Below, piece by piece: positions 1 through 7,388 of a stretch of 12,234 nt of DNA. This stretch comes from Desulforamulus profundi (GTDB taxonomy: Bacteria > Bacillota_B > Desulfotomaculia > Desulfotomaculales > Desulfotomaculaceae), in the NCBI RefSeq assembly GCF_002607855.1, contig NZ_AWQQ01000034.1, positions 13,387 through 25,620 on the forward strand. Direction: 5' to 3'. Under the pieces are notes generated by a model, which saw nothing but the letters and a program-made list of their open reading frames with translations, was not told where the DNA came from and searched no databases. Position 1 is the first letter of the stretch, and every line of letters begins with the position of its first letter. Made by a program: the position numbers and the translations under genes.

Positions 1-338
1 CCCTCCTTGACCACTAGTATCCTTAGGTAAATAAATATGCCTGGGCCCAGGGAAATTTGCCAATTATTTATTTAAAATTCAATTCACGGTTTTAGCCGGA
101 GCTTGCATCCAAGATACCAAGTTTTGTTGATCCAACTTTGAAATATAACTGGCTGCTATGAGTTTTATTTGATAAACAAGCTAATATTTGTTGAAATTAA
201 CAATGATTGACAGTAATATTAAGTAAGAATGGAAAATTTTATCGTAAAATGGGTTTTTGCTCACTCACTGTGTTTTTTAGCATCTTTTTCCCTTTAATTC
301 GGAAGAAATGGCTAAATTGTCCCAAAGGAGTGTTTTGC
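1..338. other. AT-rich region without recognised gene, upstream of the histidine kinase
   Basis: I see no convincing coding frame, RNA gene or mobile element here. The stretch is AT-rich and presumably carries the kinase promoter, but no good sigma-A pair is visible. A TTGACA at 207-212 has no acceptable -10 at normal spacing. A perfect 12-base palindrome (CCTGGGCCCAGG) lies at 40-51; its role is unknown. The frame of the kinase stays open back to position 207 and encodes a short hydrophobic stretch before the preferred start, so part of this region could be coding if an earlier start is used. Confidence 0.5.
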
Positions 339-1832
339 TTGCTACCAACCTTTTCCGTAAATGATCTTCAATCTTTTCCTTTGACCATGATCATTGAAAA
401 TATTGTAGATCCTTCCTCACCGGACTCAATTAAACAAATTTCCAGAAATATCCTGCAAAGCATTCCTCAACCCTTTCTGGTAACTGATCTCAAGGGTAGT
501 GTAATTTTAACAAATAATGCGTTAAGTAAATTGGTCTATCTACCCACCGAAGAAATTAACGAAAACACCATCTGTTTTGAGCAACTGAACCTTACGGAGA
601 TAAGTTTAAATAAAATTCTGGACTTTGGTATTCCTATCATGGATTACCGTGACAACCTTATTGTCAATAAACATAAAAGGGTCCCAATTAAGGTAAATAT
701 TTATCCAATCTTCGGTAATAATAAAATAAGGTTGGGTTCCGTGTACATCGTCGAGGATATCACCAATAACATCAAATATAACGACCTGCTTCATAAGTCA
801 GAACTGATTCTAAATAAAATTAATACCGGTGTGATCTGTCTGGATAAAAATTTGAAAATCACCATGTTCAGCAAGTGTGCTGAAAAATTCTTTAATATTT
901 GTCAACGGGAAATCATTGGTAAACTATTTATCCCGTTTATAGAAAAATTTGTAGTGGAAGGTGCGAATTTTTTTAAAGCTTTAATCGAATATTCCGAGCT
1001 GAAAGACTATGAACAGGTTTTTATCATTAATAGCAAAACAAATTATTTTATTTGCGACACTCATTTGTTTAGAAATGATCTAAATGAAAGCATCGAAACC
1101 ATTCTCTTTTTTAAGGACATAACACGTTTTAAGGAAATTGAACTGCAGTTGGCCAAAAGTGAAAAGTTATCCGTCATTGGTGAACTGGCTGCCGGCACAG
1201 CCCATGAAATAAGAAATCCCCTAACTACAGTGCGGGGCTTTGTACAAATCATACACAAAAAAATGAAAGAACTGAACATCGAAGACTTTGATACCTTTAT
1301 ACAACTTATTCTAGGAGAAATTGACCGGGTGGATGGGATTATCTCAAATTTCTTAAACCTGGCGAAGCCGAAAAAGATTAACAAAGAAATACTAACCGTC
1401 AATGAAATTATCAGAGAAGTCATGTTTCTGGTGGAAAATGAGGCCCTGCGTAAAGAAATCACCCCTGATATTGTGCTGGAAGACAATTTGCCTTTTATTG
1501 AAGGGGATAAACACCAGCTCATCCAGGTGTTTTTAAACATTATAAACAACGCTTTTCAAGCAACGCCGGTAGGAAGAAAGTTTGCCATTAAGTCCAAGGT
1601 TTCAAGTGACGGAACCAAATTAATTGTTGATTTTATCGATAGCGGTGAAGGTATTTCCCCGGAAAATCTAAGCAAAATCTTTGATCCCTTCTTCAGTACC
1701 AAGGACGACGGCACCGGTTTGGGCCTGGCCATTTCCAACCGGATTATCAATGACCATGAAGGAGAAATCAAGGTTTTCAGTAAACCCGGAGAAGGATCCA
1801 TCTTTTCAGTTATTTTACCTGTAAAGCGATAA
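339..1832 (+). CDS. PAS-domain sensor histidine kinase (sporulation-kinase type)
   Basis: This is a cytoplasmic-looking sensor kinase of about 497 residues. It should autophosphorylate on a histidine and pass phosphate to a response regulator or Spo0F-like partner. Two PAS-like segments are visible, at roughly residues 38-145 and 155-270. A HisKA dimerisation helix follows with the H-box AHEIRNPL, the phosphoacceptor being His289. The C-terminal ATPase domain has an N-box (NIINNAFQA), a G1 box (DSGEGIS), an F-box (FDPFFSTK) and a G2 box (GTGLGLAI). I chose the TTG at 339 because AAAGGAG (324-330) lies 8 bases upstream. An ATG at 249 and a TTG at 207 are in frame but lack a ribosome site; using them would add a short hydrophobic N-terminus. 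No response regulator gene is adjacent, so it is an orphan kinase. The architecture resembles KinA/KinC-type kinases feeding Spo0A, but that partner is inferred. Confidence 0.88.
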   Translation: MLPTFSVNDLQSFPLTMIIENIVDPSSPDSIKQISRNILQSIPQPFLVTDLKGSVILTNNALSKLVYLPTEEINENTICFEQLNLTEISLNKILDFGIPIMDYRDNLIVNKHKRVPIKVNIYPIFGNNKIRLGSVYIVEDITNNIKYNDLLHKSELILNKINTGVICLDKNLKITMFSKCAEKFFNICQREIIGKLFIPFIEKFVVEGANFFKALIEYSELKDYEQVFIINSKTNYFICDTHLFRNDLNESIETILFFKDITRFKEIELQLAKSEKLSVIGELAAGTAHEIRNPLTTVRGFVQIIHKKMKELNIEDFDTFIQLILGEIDRVDGIISNFLNLAKPKKINKEILTVNEIIREVMFLVENEALRKEITPDIVLEDNLPFIEGDKHQLIQVFLNIINNAFQATPVGRKFAIKSKVSSDGTKLIVDFIDSGEGISPENLSKIFDPFFSTKDDGTGLGLAISNRIINDHEGEIKVFSKPGEGSIFSVILPVKR

Positions 1833-1846
1833 GGAAGCCTATTTAT

Positions 1847-1890
1847 AAAAAGTGAGGGCCTGGGTAAATGTTCTTTACCCCGGCCCTTTC
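1847..1890. terminator. Bidirectional hairpin between convergent genes
   Basis: A long hairpin pairs AGGGCC-t-GGGTAAA (1855-1868) with TTTACCC-c-GGCCCT (1874-1887) around a 5-base loop, with one mismatch. On the - strand it is followed by a T-rich tail (the A run at 1848-1852 on +). On the + strand the tail is weaker (TTTC). It lies 14 bases after the kinase stop and 42 bases after the stop of the converging small gene, so it can serve both units, and is stronger for the - strand one. Confidence 0.75.
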
Positions 1891-1928
1891 GTTGTGGAGC
1901 TTAACACACTAGCGACACCGACGATGCG

Positions 1929-2177
1929 TCATCGCGCCCTGTCCCTTACTAATGCGTCATGTAGTTCCAGCAATACAGCAGAGACATGGAGGACTTCCTT
2001 TTCAATGGCATCCGGGTCCTCTTTACGCAGGGCGGCCATCAGGTGCCCAAAATGTTCCCCGGCAATCAGTCCCCAATCCAACGGAAGTCTGACCGCATCG
2101 GCCCCGGGATTCCCGTGACGGACACGGTTTAACTCCGCCTGCAGTAATGTCTTCTTTAGAAATTCTTTACCGTCCAT
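1929..2177 (-). CDS. Small hypothetical protein, MazG-like helical fold possible
   Basis: This gene encodes an 82-residue soluble protein. It starts at ATG 2177 with AGGAG 8 bases upstream. Only 17 bases separate it from the stop of the chemotaxis gene, so the two are probably cotranscribed. No signal peptide or membrane segment is present. The central pattern (DWG...GEHFGHLMAAL, then EKEVLHVSAVLLEL) resembles short phage-type MazG-like nucleotide pyrophosphohydrolase relatives, which have an ExxG helix followed by an EL-HVAAVA helix. The acidic metal ligands of true MazG enzymes are only partly present, so activity is doubtful. The coding call is firm because of the ribosome site and operon position; the family suggestion is a weak inference from pattern alone. 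Confidence 0.75.
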   Translation of the reverse strand: MDGKEFLKKTLLQAELNRVRHGNPGADAVRLPLDWGLIAGEHFGHLMAALRKEDPDAIEKEVLHVSAVLLELHDALVRDRAR

Positions 2178-2194
2178 ACTAACACTCCTAATCC

Positions 2195-3765
2195 CTAAAG
2201 TTTAAATTCCTCCACAGTTTGCTGCATATCATGGGCCAGCTGGGCCACGCTCTGGCTGGAGGTGGCAAGGTGCTGGATAGAAGCATTAATCTGGTCACTG
2301 CTGAAAGCCAAATGCTGCGTATTTTCTGTGGTGGTATAAATGCCCCTGGCGATTTCTTTCATCATGCGGGACATTTCCATTACTTGTTCGATGATGGTCG
2401 TAAGGGATTCTCCCGCCTGGTTGACAATGTCAACCCCTTCGTTCACCTCCTGGGCACTGGCGCCCATGTCTTTTACAGCCTGGGTGGCCCGTCTCTGCAC
2501 CCTCTGGATGAGGTCGGTAATATCTTCCGCTGCTCTGGCGGATTGTTCCGCCAGTTTGCGCACCTCTTCGGCCACCACTGCAAATCCCCTGCCGCTTTCC
2601 CCGGCCCGGGCTGCTTCAATGGCGGCATTCAGCGCCAGCAGGTTGGTCTGCTCGGCAATATTCTTTATCACCTCAATGATTTGACCGATGCTCTGGCAGC
2701 GCTGGTTTAAAATACCGATGGAGTCCGCTGTCCCCTCTACGGACTGTTGAATGGCTCCCATTTTATTCACTGCCTGCCGAACAGCCTGATTCCCTCTCTG
2801 GGCATTTTCTTCAACTTTTTCCACCTGTTCCACCGCAATGTTGGCGGCGGCAGAGCCTGTTGCGCGGTGGCTGCCACCTCGGTGGTATTGCTGGTGATTT
2901 CCTCCACCATGGCCCCGATTTGTTGGGCGGAGGCAGCCATTTCCTGGCTTTGGGAAGCCAGTGTGGAACTGTATTGGGCCACCTGGTCAATCAGTTTGTG
3001 CAGGGTGGCGGCCATCTGATTAAAACCATCGGCCAATTGGGCCAACTCATTGCTGCCCTTGACGGGTACGCGGTAATTGAGGTTGCCGGACTGCATGGCT
3101 TGAACCCCGCTCAGCAGTTCCTTGACCGGTTTTAGGATGATGCTCCCGGTAATTAACCTCACCGCCAGGGCGAACCCCAACAATACCAGAAAAGACAGGA
3201 AAGCCAGAATGCCAAATTCCTTTTTTACAGCCTGGTCAAATTCTTCCTGGGGAACTCCCACATAAAAGATCCCAATGGTCTTGCCGGAATCATCCTTAAT
3301 GGGTTTGTAAGCTGCCCGGTAGGGCTTGCCGACCACCATGGCCGGTCCATTATACATTTCTCCTTGGTCCAACACAAATTTTTTTACATTCTCCGCAACT
3401 TTGGTGCCCACCGCCCTTTTGCCATCCTTAATGACGTTGGTGGAAACCCGGGTATCTCCCATAAAGATGGTACACGTGCCCTTGGTTAAACCGGCAATGT
3501 AATCAACCATCTCGTAGTTATCGTTGATCAATCGCTCTCCTTTGTAGAGCTTATCTCCCCTAATTTGCCAGGGACCGGGGTACATGGCATTAATAATGGC
3601 TTCCCCGGTTAACAAGTCGCTTTTTACCTTATTGTCGGCAGCATTGGTCAATTCGGATCTAATGAATAGGAAAGAGATAATCAGCAAGGTTGCCGACAGC
3701 AAAACAAATGAACCCACTACCATGGCAGCCAGTTGGCGCTTGATTGATCTATTGACGAATCCCAT
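2195..3765 (-). CDS. Methyl-accepting chemotaxis protein with Cache sensor (one frameshift)
   Basis: This is a transmembrane chemoreceptor of about 523 residues once one base is restored. It binds a ligand outside the cell and controls the CheA kinase inside. From ATG 3765 (GGAGG just upstream) there is a membrane helix (about 12-35), an extracellular single-Cache-type domain (about 40-178) and a second helix (about 184-206). A HAMP domain (about 207-260) and the signalling coiled coil follow. The receptor tip [21 protein letters not shown] is followed by [19 protein letters not shown]. The frame breaks at about 2843-2858. Upstream the reading ends ...VAATAQQA; downstream it resumes [16 protein letters not shown]. 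One missing base near the GGCGGCGGC stretch accounts for this. No C-terminal CheR-tethering pentapeptide is visible. It is followed by the small MazG-like gene. I cannot predict the ligand. Confidence 0.93.
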
Positions 3766-3871
3766 ACCCCCACCTCCAGGAAAATTTTACATCGCGCTAT
3801 AGATTCAGCATACCATGGAACAATTCCTTCAATTTTAAGAAATATGTAACCTTTTGCCGCATTCTGTTTTT

Positions 3872-3923
3872 TAAAAAAGAAGAGATGGGGACCAAGCCCT
3901 ATCTATTCCTGGAGAACCCCATC
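3872..3923 (-). terminator. Terminator after the VanW-family gene
   Basis: On the - strand GATGGGG (3917-3923) pairs with CCCCATC (3884-3890), with a possible inner CCA/TGG pair, and is followed by TCTTCTTTTTT. The stop codon of the VanW gene (3903-3905) lies in the loop. The long loop makes it less certain than the other terminators here. Confidence 0.6.
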
Positions 3924-5385
3924 CGTTGATTCAGTTTCAGGCAAAGGATCATTTAATAAATCCGTGGTTTTCAGAATGGACCCCGGCGGCGCCATGCCCT
4001 GGGAAATGATCTGGTTTCTGGCCTTATAGACACTGGAAGGGAGTTTTTCCACCTTGATGACCTTGCCGTCCTGTATGACAATTCTTTCGGCAGCCGCCTT
4101 ATACCCCTGGGCGCCCTTTTGCTTTACCACCCGGTCTCCCATTCGGATGCCGTAATCCTTCTCGGTGATGGTTTCCGGCTGATAGGTTTCCTCCACCCAA
4201 CTGCGAATGACAACATCCCTTTTAAATTTGCCGTTCCCGAATATCTTGATGGTGAGCCTGCCGCCGGTGACGTAGGACTGTATGTAGAGCCAGTGATCGG
4301 TATTGTTCCTGAATTTCAAATCAACGTTATCAAATACCACGGTGGCATCTCTGCCGATGGGTACATAGGGAATGGGAATAGAATGATTGGTTCTTTCCAC
4401 CACTTCCAGATTGGCCAGCAGTACGGCATTGTACAGGGTGGTGGACACCTGGCATACCCCGCCGCCCAGGCCGTCCACCAGCTCGTTATTGACAATAATG
4501 GGAGCGTTTTTATACCCGGCCTCCGTGCTGCGGGGACCCACCACCTCATTAAAGGAAATAATTTCCTGGGGACTGGCGATCAGCCCGTCCAGGGCTGCGG
4601 CCGCCACACTTACATTATAGGCACGGTTTACCTTGTTGGGGTCAAACTGCGTAGAAAACATCCCCAGGAGTGTATCCACCCCCATGGCTTTAACCTCTTC
4701 GGTGGTGCGGGCAGGGGGAACTTCCACCAACTTCAGCTCGATGGGCGATTTGCTCCGCTGCAAAAGGTTTTGCCGAATGTCCTGCGACAGCTGGTGAATA
4801 TCGACCAGGCGGCCACTGTGCCCGGGGGAGATTTCTACTTTATTGTCAGGATTTATAATCAACGGCGTCCCTGGGGGGAAGCAAAATAACTTCGGTGGCT
4901 TCCGCCACCTGCTTCTCCAGCAGCCCGGAGTCGATGATAATTTGGGGCTGCAGGCGGATACCTTGGTAAGCTTGTCTTCGTTCAAGAAATCGCTGCCAGA
5001 GGGAACCGGTCCTGCCGATGTCCATGGCCCTCTGAACCTCCTGCTGGCTGTTTAATCGCAAACCCACCCGGTCCATCGGCAGCGTCCAGGTAATGTCTTT
5101 GTATTTAACGGTGAGGGGCCGTTGAAACTCCTGTTCCATTTTCTTCAGTGATAACATGGCCTGGTCGTGATTCATCAAGGATAAATTTATATTCAGTACA
5201 TAAATACCCGGTAAAATCCTGTACGCAGGGCCAAAACTCATCTGAGAAGCCAGATAAATCGCCACCCCAGCCATGAATACCAGTGACAGGGCGAGAACCC
5301 GAACCTTTCCTTTGCTTCCTTTGGCCAAATCTAAGCCCCCTTCCCCGGAACTCTTACCTAGGTATATCTTACTAGGGACAGGCAC
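3903..5385 (-). CDS. VanW family protein with peptidoglycan-binding-like and G5 domains (one frameshift)
   Basis: This is a membrane-anchored envelope protein of about 493 residues once one extra base is removed. It has an N-terminal anchor helix (about residues 28-47), a YoaR-type putative peptidoglycan-binding region (about 60-185) and a typical VanW domain, recognised from ISFNEVVGPRSTEAGYK, the glycine-rich GLGGGVCQVSTTLYNA and NHSIPIPYVPIGRDATV. A G5-like segment with ERIVIQDGKVIKVEKLP follows near the C-terminus. The frame breaks in the run of six G on the + strand at 4873-4878. Upstream ends ...EVILLPP and downstream resumes GTPLIINPDNKVEIS, so one surplus base explains it. The start is a GTG at 5385 with a weak site (GGAA); no later start would keep the membrane anchor. 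The biochemical role of VanW proteins is not well established, and vancomycin resistance should not be assumed. Confidence 0.88.
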
Positions 5386-5417
5386 CGGCTATTCCAAAAA
5401 TCACTTTGTTCAAGTGC

Positions 5418-5449
5418 ATAAAAAAACCGAACGGTTTTTTCCGTTCGGT
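5418..5449 (-). terminator. Strong intrinsic terminator after the DUF1292 gene
   Basis: A perfect 9-bp stem (ACCGAACGG at 5426-5434 with CCGTTCGGT at 5441-5449) has a 6-base loop. On the - strand it is followed immediately by TTTTTTAT. It sits 16 bases after the DUF1292 stop codon and separates that gene from the VanW gene, which therefore probably needs its own promoter. Confidence 0.9.
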
Positions 5450-5465
5450 CAGGGTTTTTGATCAG

Positions 5466-5735
5466 TTATCTTTCTTTGTCTTCTTCGGCCATAACCATTT
5501 CTTCCCAGGCGTCTGCCACTTTTTCCCACTCTTCGTCGCTTTCAATTTCTACCAGAATTTCATTGCCGTCTTCGTCATTGACAAACTTCAGGATCACAGC
5601 CTCATCGGATTCGTCTTCTACCGGTAATAAAATAGCATATTCGGAACCTTCAACCTCGATTACGTCAATTACGTTAAAATCGTGTTCTGCTCCGTCCTCA
5701 TCAATCAAAGTGATTACTTCATCCTGTTCTGCCAT
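5466..5735 (-). CDS. DUF1292 family protein (YrzB-like)
   Basis: This is an 89-residue, very acidic soluble protein without membrane segments. The opening EVITLIDEDGAEHDFNVIDVIEVEGSEYAILLPVE... pattern is typical of the DUF1292/YrzB family, whose genes sit directly after ruvX in many Firmicutes. The function is unknown. Two adjacent ATG codons (5738 and 5735) follow GAGGTG; the second has the better spacing of 6 bases and was chosen. A good promoter lies just upstream and a strong terminator downstream, so it can be expressed as a single gene despite the conserved cluster. Confidence 0.9.
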   Translation of the reverse strand: MAEQDEVITLIDEDGAEHDFNVIDVIEVEGSEYAILLPVEDESDEAVILKFVNDEDGNEILVEIESDEEWEKVADAWEEMVMAEEDKER

Positions 5736-5766
5736 CATGTGCACCTCTTTTCCAAAGATTGTCTGT

Positions 5767-5796
5767 ATTGTATCGCAAAAAACCATTCCATGTCAA
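5767..5796 (-). promoter_or_regulatory. Sigma-A-type promoter of the DUF1292 gene
   Basis: On the - strand a perfect -35 TTGACA (5791-5796) is separated by 18 bases from -10 TACAAT (5767-5772). The start of transcription would fall about 20 bases before the ribosome site of the DUF1292 gene. This is the best promoter match in the window. Confidence 0.75.
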
Positions 5797-5835
5797 GAAA
5801 TTCACCGTTAAAGCTTTGTTATCCCCTTTAACTTT

Positions 5836-6249
5836 CTACCTGGCCCCTGCATCCAGGTAACCCTGCAGGATGACGGCAGCCGCCATTTTGTCAATCACCT
5901 TCTTGCGCTTACTTCTGCTGACATCCGCCTGGATGAGCATCCTCTCGGCAGCCACTGTGCTGAGCCGCTCGTCCCAGGTTTTAATGGGTAAATCAATCCT
6001 TGCCTTCAATTGCTCGATAAAGGCCAGTACTTTCTCTCCCTGGGGACCAATGGTGGCGTTCATGTTTTTGGGAATGCCCACCAGAATTTTCTCCACGCCA
6101 TATTCCTGGGCAATCTCACTCAAACGGCCGATATCTTTTTCAACATTCTCCCGGCGTATTACTTCCAGTCCCTGGGCCGTCCAGCCCAGCGGGTCGCTTA
6201 GGGCCACCCCGATGGTCTTATCCCCTACATCCAAACCCATAATCCTCAT
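5836..6249 (-). CDS. ruvX: Putative pre-16S rRNA nuclease / Holliday junction resolvase-like protein RuvX (YqgF)
   Basis: This is a 137-residue RNase H-fold protein of the YqgF/RuvX family, linked in bacteria to 16S rRNA 5'-end maturation and called a Holliday junction resolvase homologue. The family's acidic catalytic motifs are present: [15 protein letters not shown] at the N-terminus, [10 protein letters not shown] in the middle, then WDERLST and a C-terminal Asp in [15 protein letters not shown] chose ATG 6249, which has TAGGAG about 8 bases upstream and gives the standard MRIMGLDVG start. A longer frame begins at 6285 but overlaps the small ORF upstream. The gene follows ireB and the half-ferredoxin ORF, in the usual Firmicutes order. 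Confidence 0.95.
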   Translation of the reverse strand: MRIMGLDVGDKTIGVALSDPLGWTAQGLEVIRRENVEKDIGRLSEIAQEYGVEKILVGIPKNMNATIGPQGEKVLAFIEQLKARIDLPIKTWDERLSTVAAERMLIQADVSRSKRKKVIDKMAAAVILQGYLDAGAR

Positions 6250-6265
6250 GCTGGTACTCCTATCT

Positions 6266-6395
6266 TTAAATAACCTTAATGGCAAACAGCGGCCAGACAG
6301 CGCCGCAGTAACCGCACAGGCGGCACCGTTCGGCCTTTACCAGGGCTGTCTCTCCATCCAGATAGAGAGCTGCCGCCCAGTATCCGGTACTCCAT
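6266..6395 (-). CDS. 42-residue half-ferredoxin-like mini-protein (one frameshift)
   Basis: I read a small gene starting at ATG 6395, with GAGGGG 7 bases upstream, and ending at TAA 6266-6268, 16 bases before ruvX. As given, the frame breaks near the CCC at 6376-6378. Removing one base gives a continuous 42-residue product. It opens [22 protein letters not shown], written here as MEYRILAAALY and [11 protein letters not shown], and ends [19 protein letters not shown]. The ending matches a single 4Fe-4S ferredoxin motif CxxCxxCxxxCP, except that the fourth cysteine is Trp (TGG). The match of length, ribosome site, stop position and motif supports a real gene. Whether it binds a cluster is unknown. 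The Trp may be genuine or another base error. Prediction programs would miss it because it is short and broken. Confidence 0.6.
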
Positions 6396-6410
6396 CACTT
6401 CACCCCTCAA

Positions 6411-6438
6411 CAAAAACAAACCCCCTCGGGAAGGGGTT
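6411..6438 (-). terminator. Terminator overlapping the ireB stop codon
   Basis: On the - strand AACCCC (6433-6438) pairs with GGGGTT (6419-6424) around an 8-base loop and is followed by TGTTTTTG. The stem includes part of the ireB stop codon. It is short, so termination may be partial and leave some readthrough into the half-ferredoxin ORF and ruvX. Confidence 0.6.
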
Positions 6439-6696
6439 ATTTCTGTTCCAGGTAATTTTTCACGAGTTCTTCCAATAATTCGTCCCGCTCCAACCTGCGG
6501 ATCAGACTGCGGGCGTTTCCATGACTTGTGATGTATGCAGGGTCTCCGGACAAAAGGTAGCCCACCAGTTGATTTATGGGGTTATACCCTTTTTCCTTCA
6601 GGCAGCATAAACAGCCAGCAGTATCTCACGGGCCTGGTTAACTTCTTCCGCCTGGACTTTAAACATTACTGTTTCTTGTGAAGAATCATGAGCCAT
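6437..6696 (-). CDS. ireB: IreB family regulatory phosphoprotein (DUF965, one frameshift)
   Basis: This small soluble regulator has 86 residues once one base is restored. In Enterococcus faecalis, IreB is a substrate of the Ser/Thr kinase IreK and dampens cephalosporin resistance. The start is ATG 6696 with GGGAGGT 7 bases upstream. The first part reads [20 protein letters not shown]...AVYAA, then a stop arises in frame. The next frame continues [20 protein letters not shown] and ends [22 protein letters not shown], the diagnostic C-terminal block of the family. One missing base at the GG of 6601-6602 (GCCTG for GCCCTG on the - strand) repairs it. Ser5, Ser6 and Thr9 are candidate phosphorylation sites. 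Its place between alaS and ruvX is conserved in Firmicutes. No IreK-type kinase is in this window. Confidence 0.9.
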
Positions 6697-6717
6697 GGCA
6701 AAGACCTCCCAGTCCTA

Positions 6718-6747
6718 ATATTACCTGTACTAGCAATATTAATTCAA
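6718..6747 (-). promoter_or_regulatory. Candidate sigma-A promoter of ireB
   Basis: On the - strand TTGAAT (6742-6747) and TAATAT (6718-6723) are 18 bases apart. They would give a very short leader before the ireB ribosome site. The terminator at 6851-6873 upstream implies that ireB needs a promoter here. Confidence 0.45.
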
Positions 6748-6850
6748 CATGATGTTGCATTTCCCTCTATTTGTTAAAAAAATAAAAACCAAAATTCAAT
6801 TTAAAACTTGTTTTGACCGTGAATTATCCGTTTAACCCCGGCAATCAATT

Positions 6851-6873
6851 AAAAAAAAGCACCGGGCCGGTGC
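6851..6873 (-). terminator. Strong intrinsic terminator after the Pro-rich hypothetical gene
   Basis: The GC-rich hairpin GCACC-GGCCC-GGTGC (- strand, 6859-6873; the stem can extend by two pairs) is followed directly by a run of eight T. It lies 20 bases past the stop codon at 6894. Confidence 0.9.
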
Positions 6874-6893
6874 GTTTTAACTGCTAAAACAAG

Positions 6894-7265
6894 TTAAGAC
6901 ATCATTCTGAACAGGTGATACAGCAGGGGATTAACATATGGGGTCCTTTCTTGTTTGGGCACTTCCTGTTGAACAGGTTTTACATTTTGCTGCTCTGCAA
7001 TCCTGGTTTTTACCCTTTGGAATTCACTATGCACTGTCTCCATCTGAGCAGAAATGGTTTCTGCAGCCTCCTGCATTTTTTGAATGAAAGTCACCAGCTC
7101 TTCCATTTCCCTCTTAAACCCTGGACGTTGGCTTAGGCCCATCATCACCAGGGTGCCAAGCAGTTGAAAGTGATCAACATTTAAATTTAGCTGCAAGCCG
7201 GGGAATGCTGACATGATCGGCATCCCTTTGGGTGGCGGGCCGGGCCTTCTGGGTGGAAAAAACAC
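6894..7265 (-). CDS. Unrecognised Pro-rich N-terminus / helical protein
   Basis: I do not recognise a family. From the chosen GTG 7265 the product has 123 residues. It opens with a basic, proline-rich segment (FFPPRRPGPPPKGMPIM) and continues with a short hydrophobic patch (LLGTLVMMGL). A heptad-like helix of about 50 residues follows (EELVTFIQKMQEAAETISAQ onward), then a Gln/Val/Pro-rich tail. GGAAGGGGG lies 8 bases before GTG 7265, whereas the two ATG codons at 7316 and 7313, which would give 140 residues, lack a ribosome site. The gene lies between alaS and ireB, where most Firmicutes have nothing, and is bounded by two terminators. A coiled-coil accessory or envelope protein is possible, but nothing supports a specific function. 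Confidence 0.72.
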   Translation of the reverse strand: MFFPPRRPGPPPKGMPIMSAFPGLQLNLNVDHFQLLGTLVMMGLSQRPGFKREMEELVTFIQKMQEAAETISAQMETVHSEFQRVKTRIAEQQNVKPVQQEVPKQERTPYVNPLLYHLFRMMS

Positions 7266-7352
7266 CGAAACAACCCCCTTCCGAAAAATAGAAAAGACCT
7301 TCTGATTTTTCATCATATGAATCTGTGATGTATAAGGTGACAGGGGGCATGT

Positions 7353-7378
7353 AAAAAGAGAGACGGCAGCCGTCTCTC
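7353..7378 (-). terminator. Intrinsic terminator after alaS
   Basis: A perfect 9-bp stem (GAGAGACGG at 7358-7366 with CCGTCTCTC at 7370-7378) has a 3-base loop and is followed on the - strand by TTTTTAC. On the + strand it is followed by CCTTTTTT, so it could act in both directions. It starts 11 bases after the alaS stop codon. Confidence 0.9.
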
Positions 7379-7388
7379 CCTTTTTTCT

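Noticed and set aside
40..51. Perfect palindrome CCTGGGCCCAGG as an operator or terminator
   Set aside because: It has no loop, no T run and no second copy nearby. A 12-base palindrome in 12 kb is not strong evidence on its own.
2219..2710. 163-codon open frame on the + strand
   Set aside because: It is the antisense shadow of the chemoreceptor signalling domain, whose - strand product is highly characteristic.
4119..4889. 256-codon open frame on the + strand
   Set aside because: It lies wholly antisense to the VanW gene, has no ribosome site, and its product shows no family features. The - strand protein is clearly the real one.
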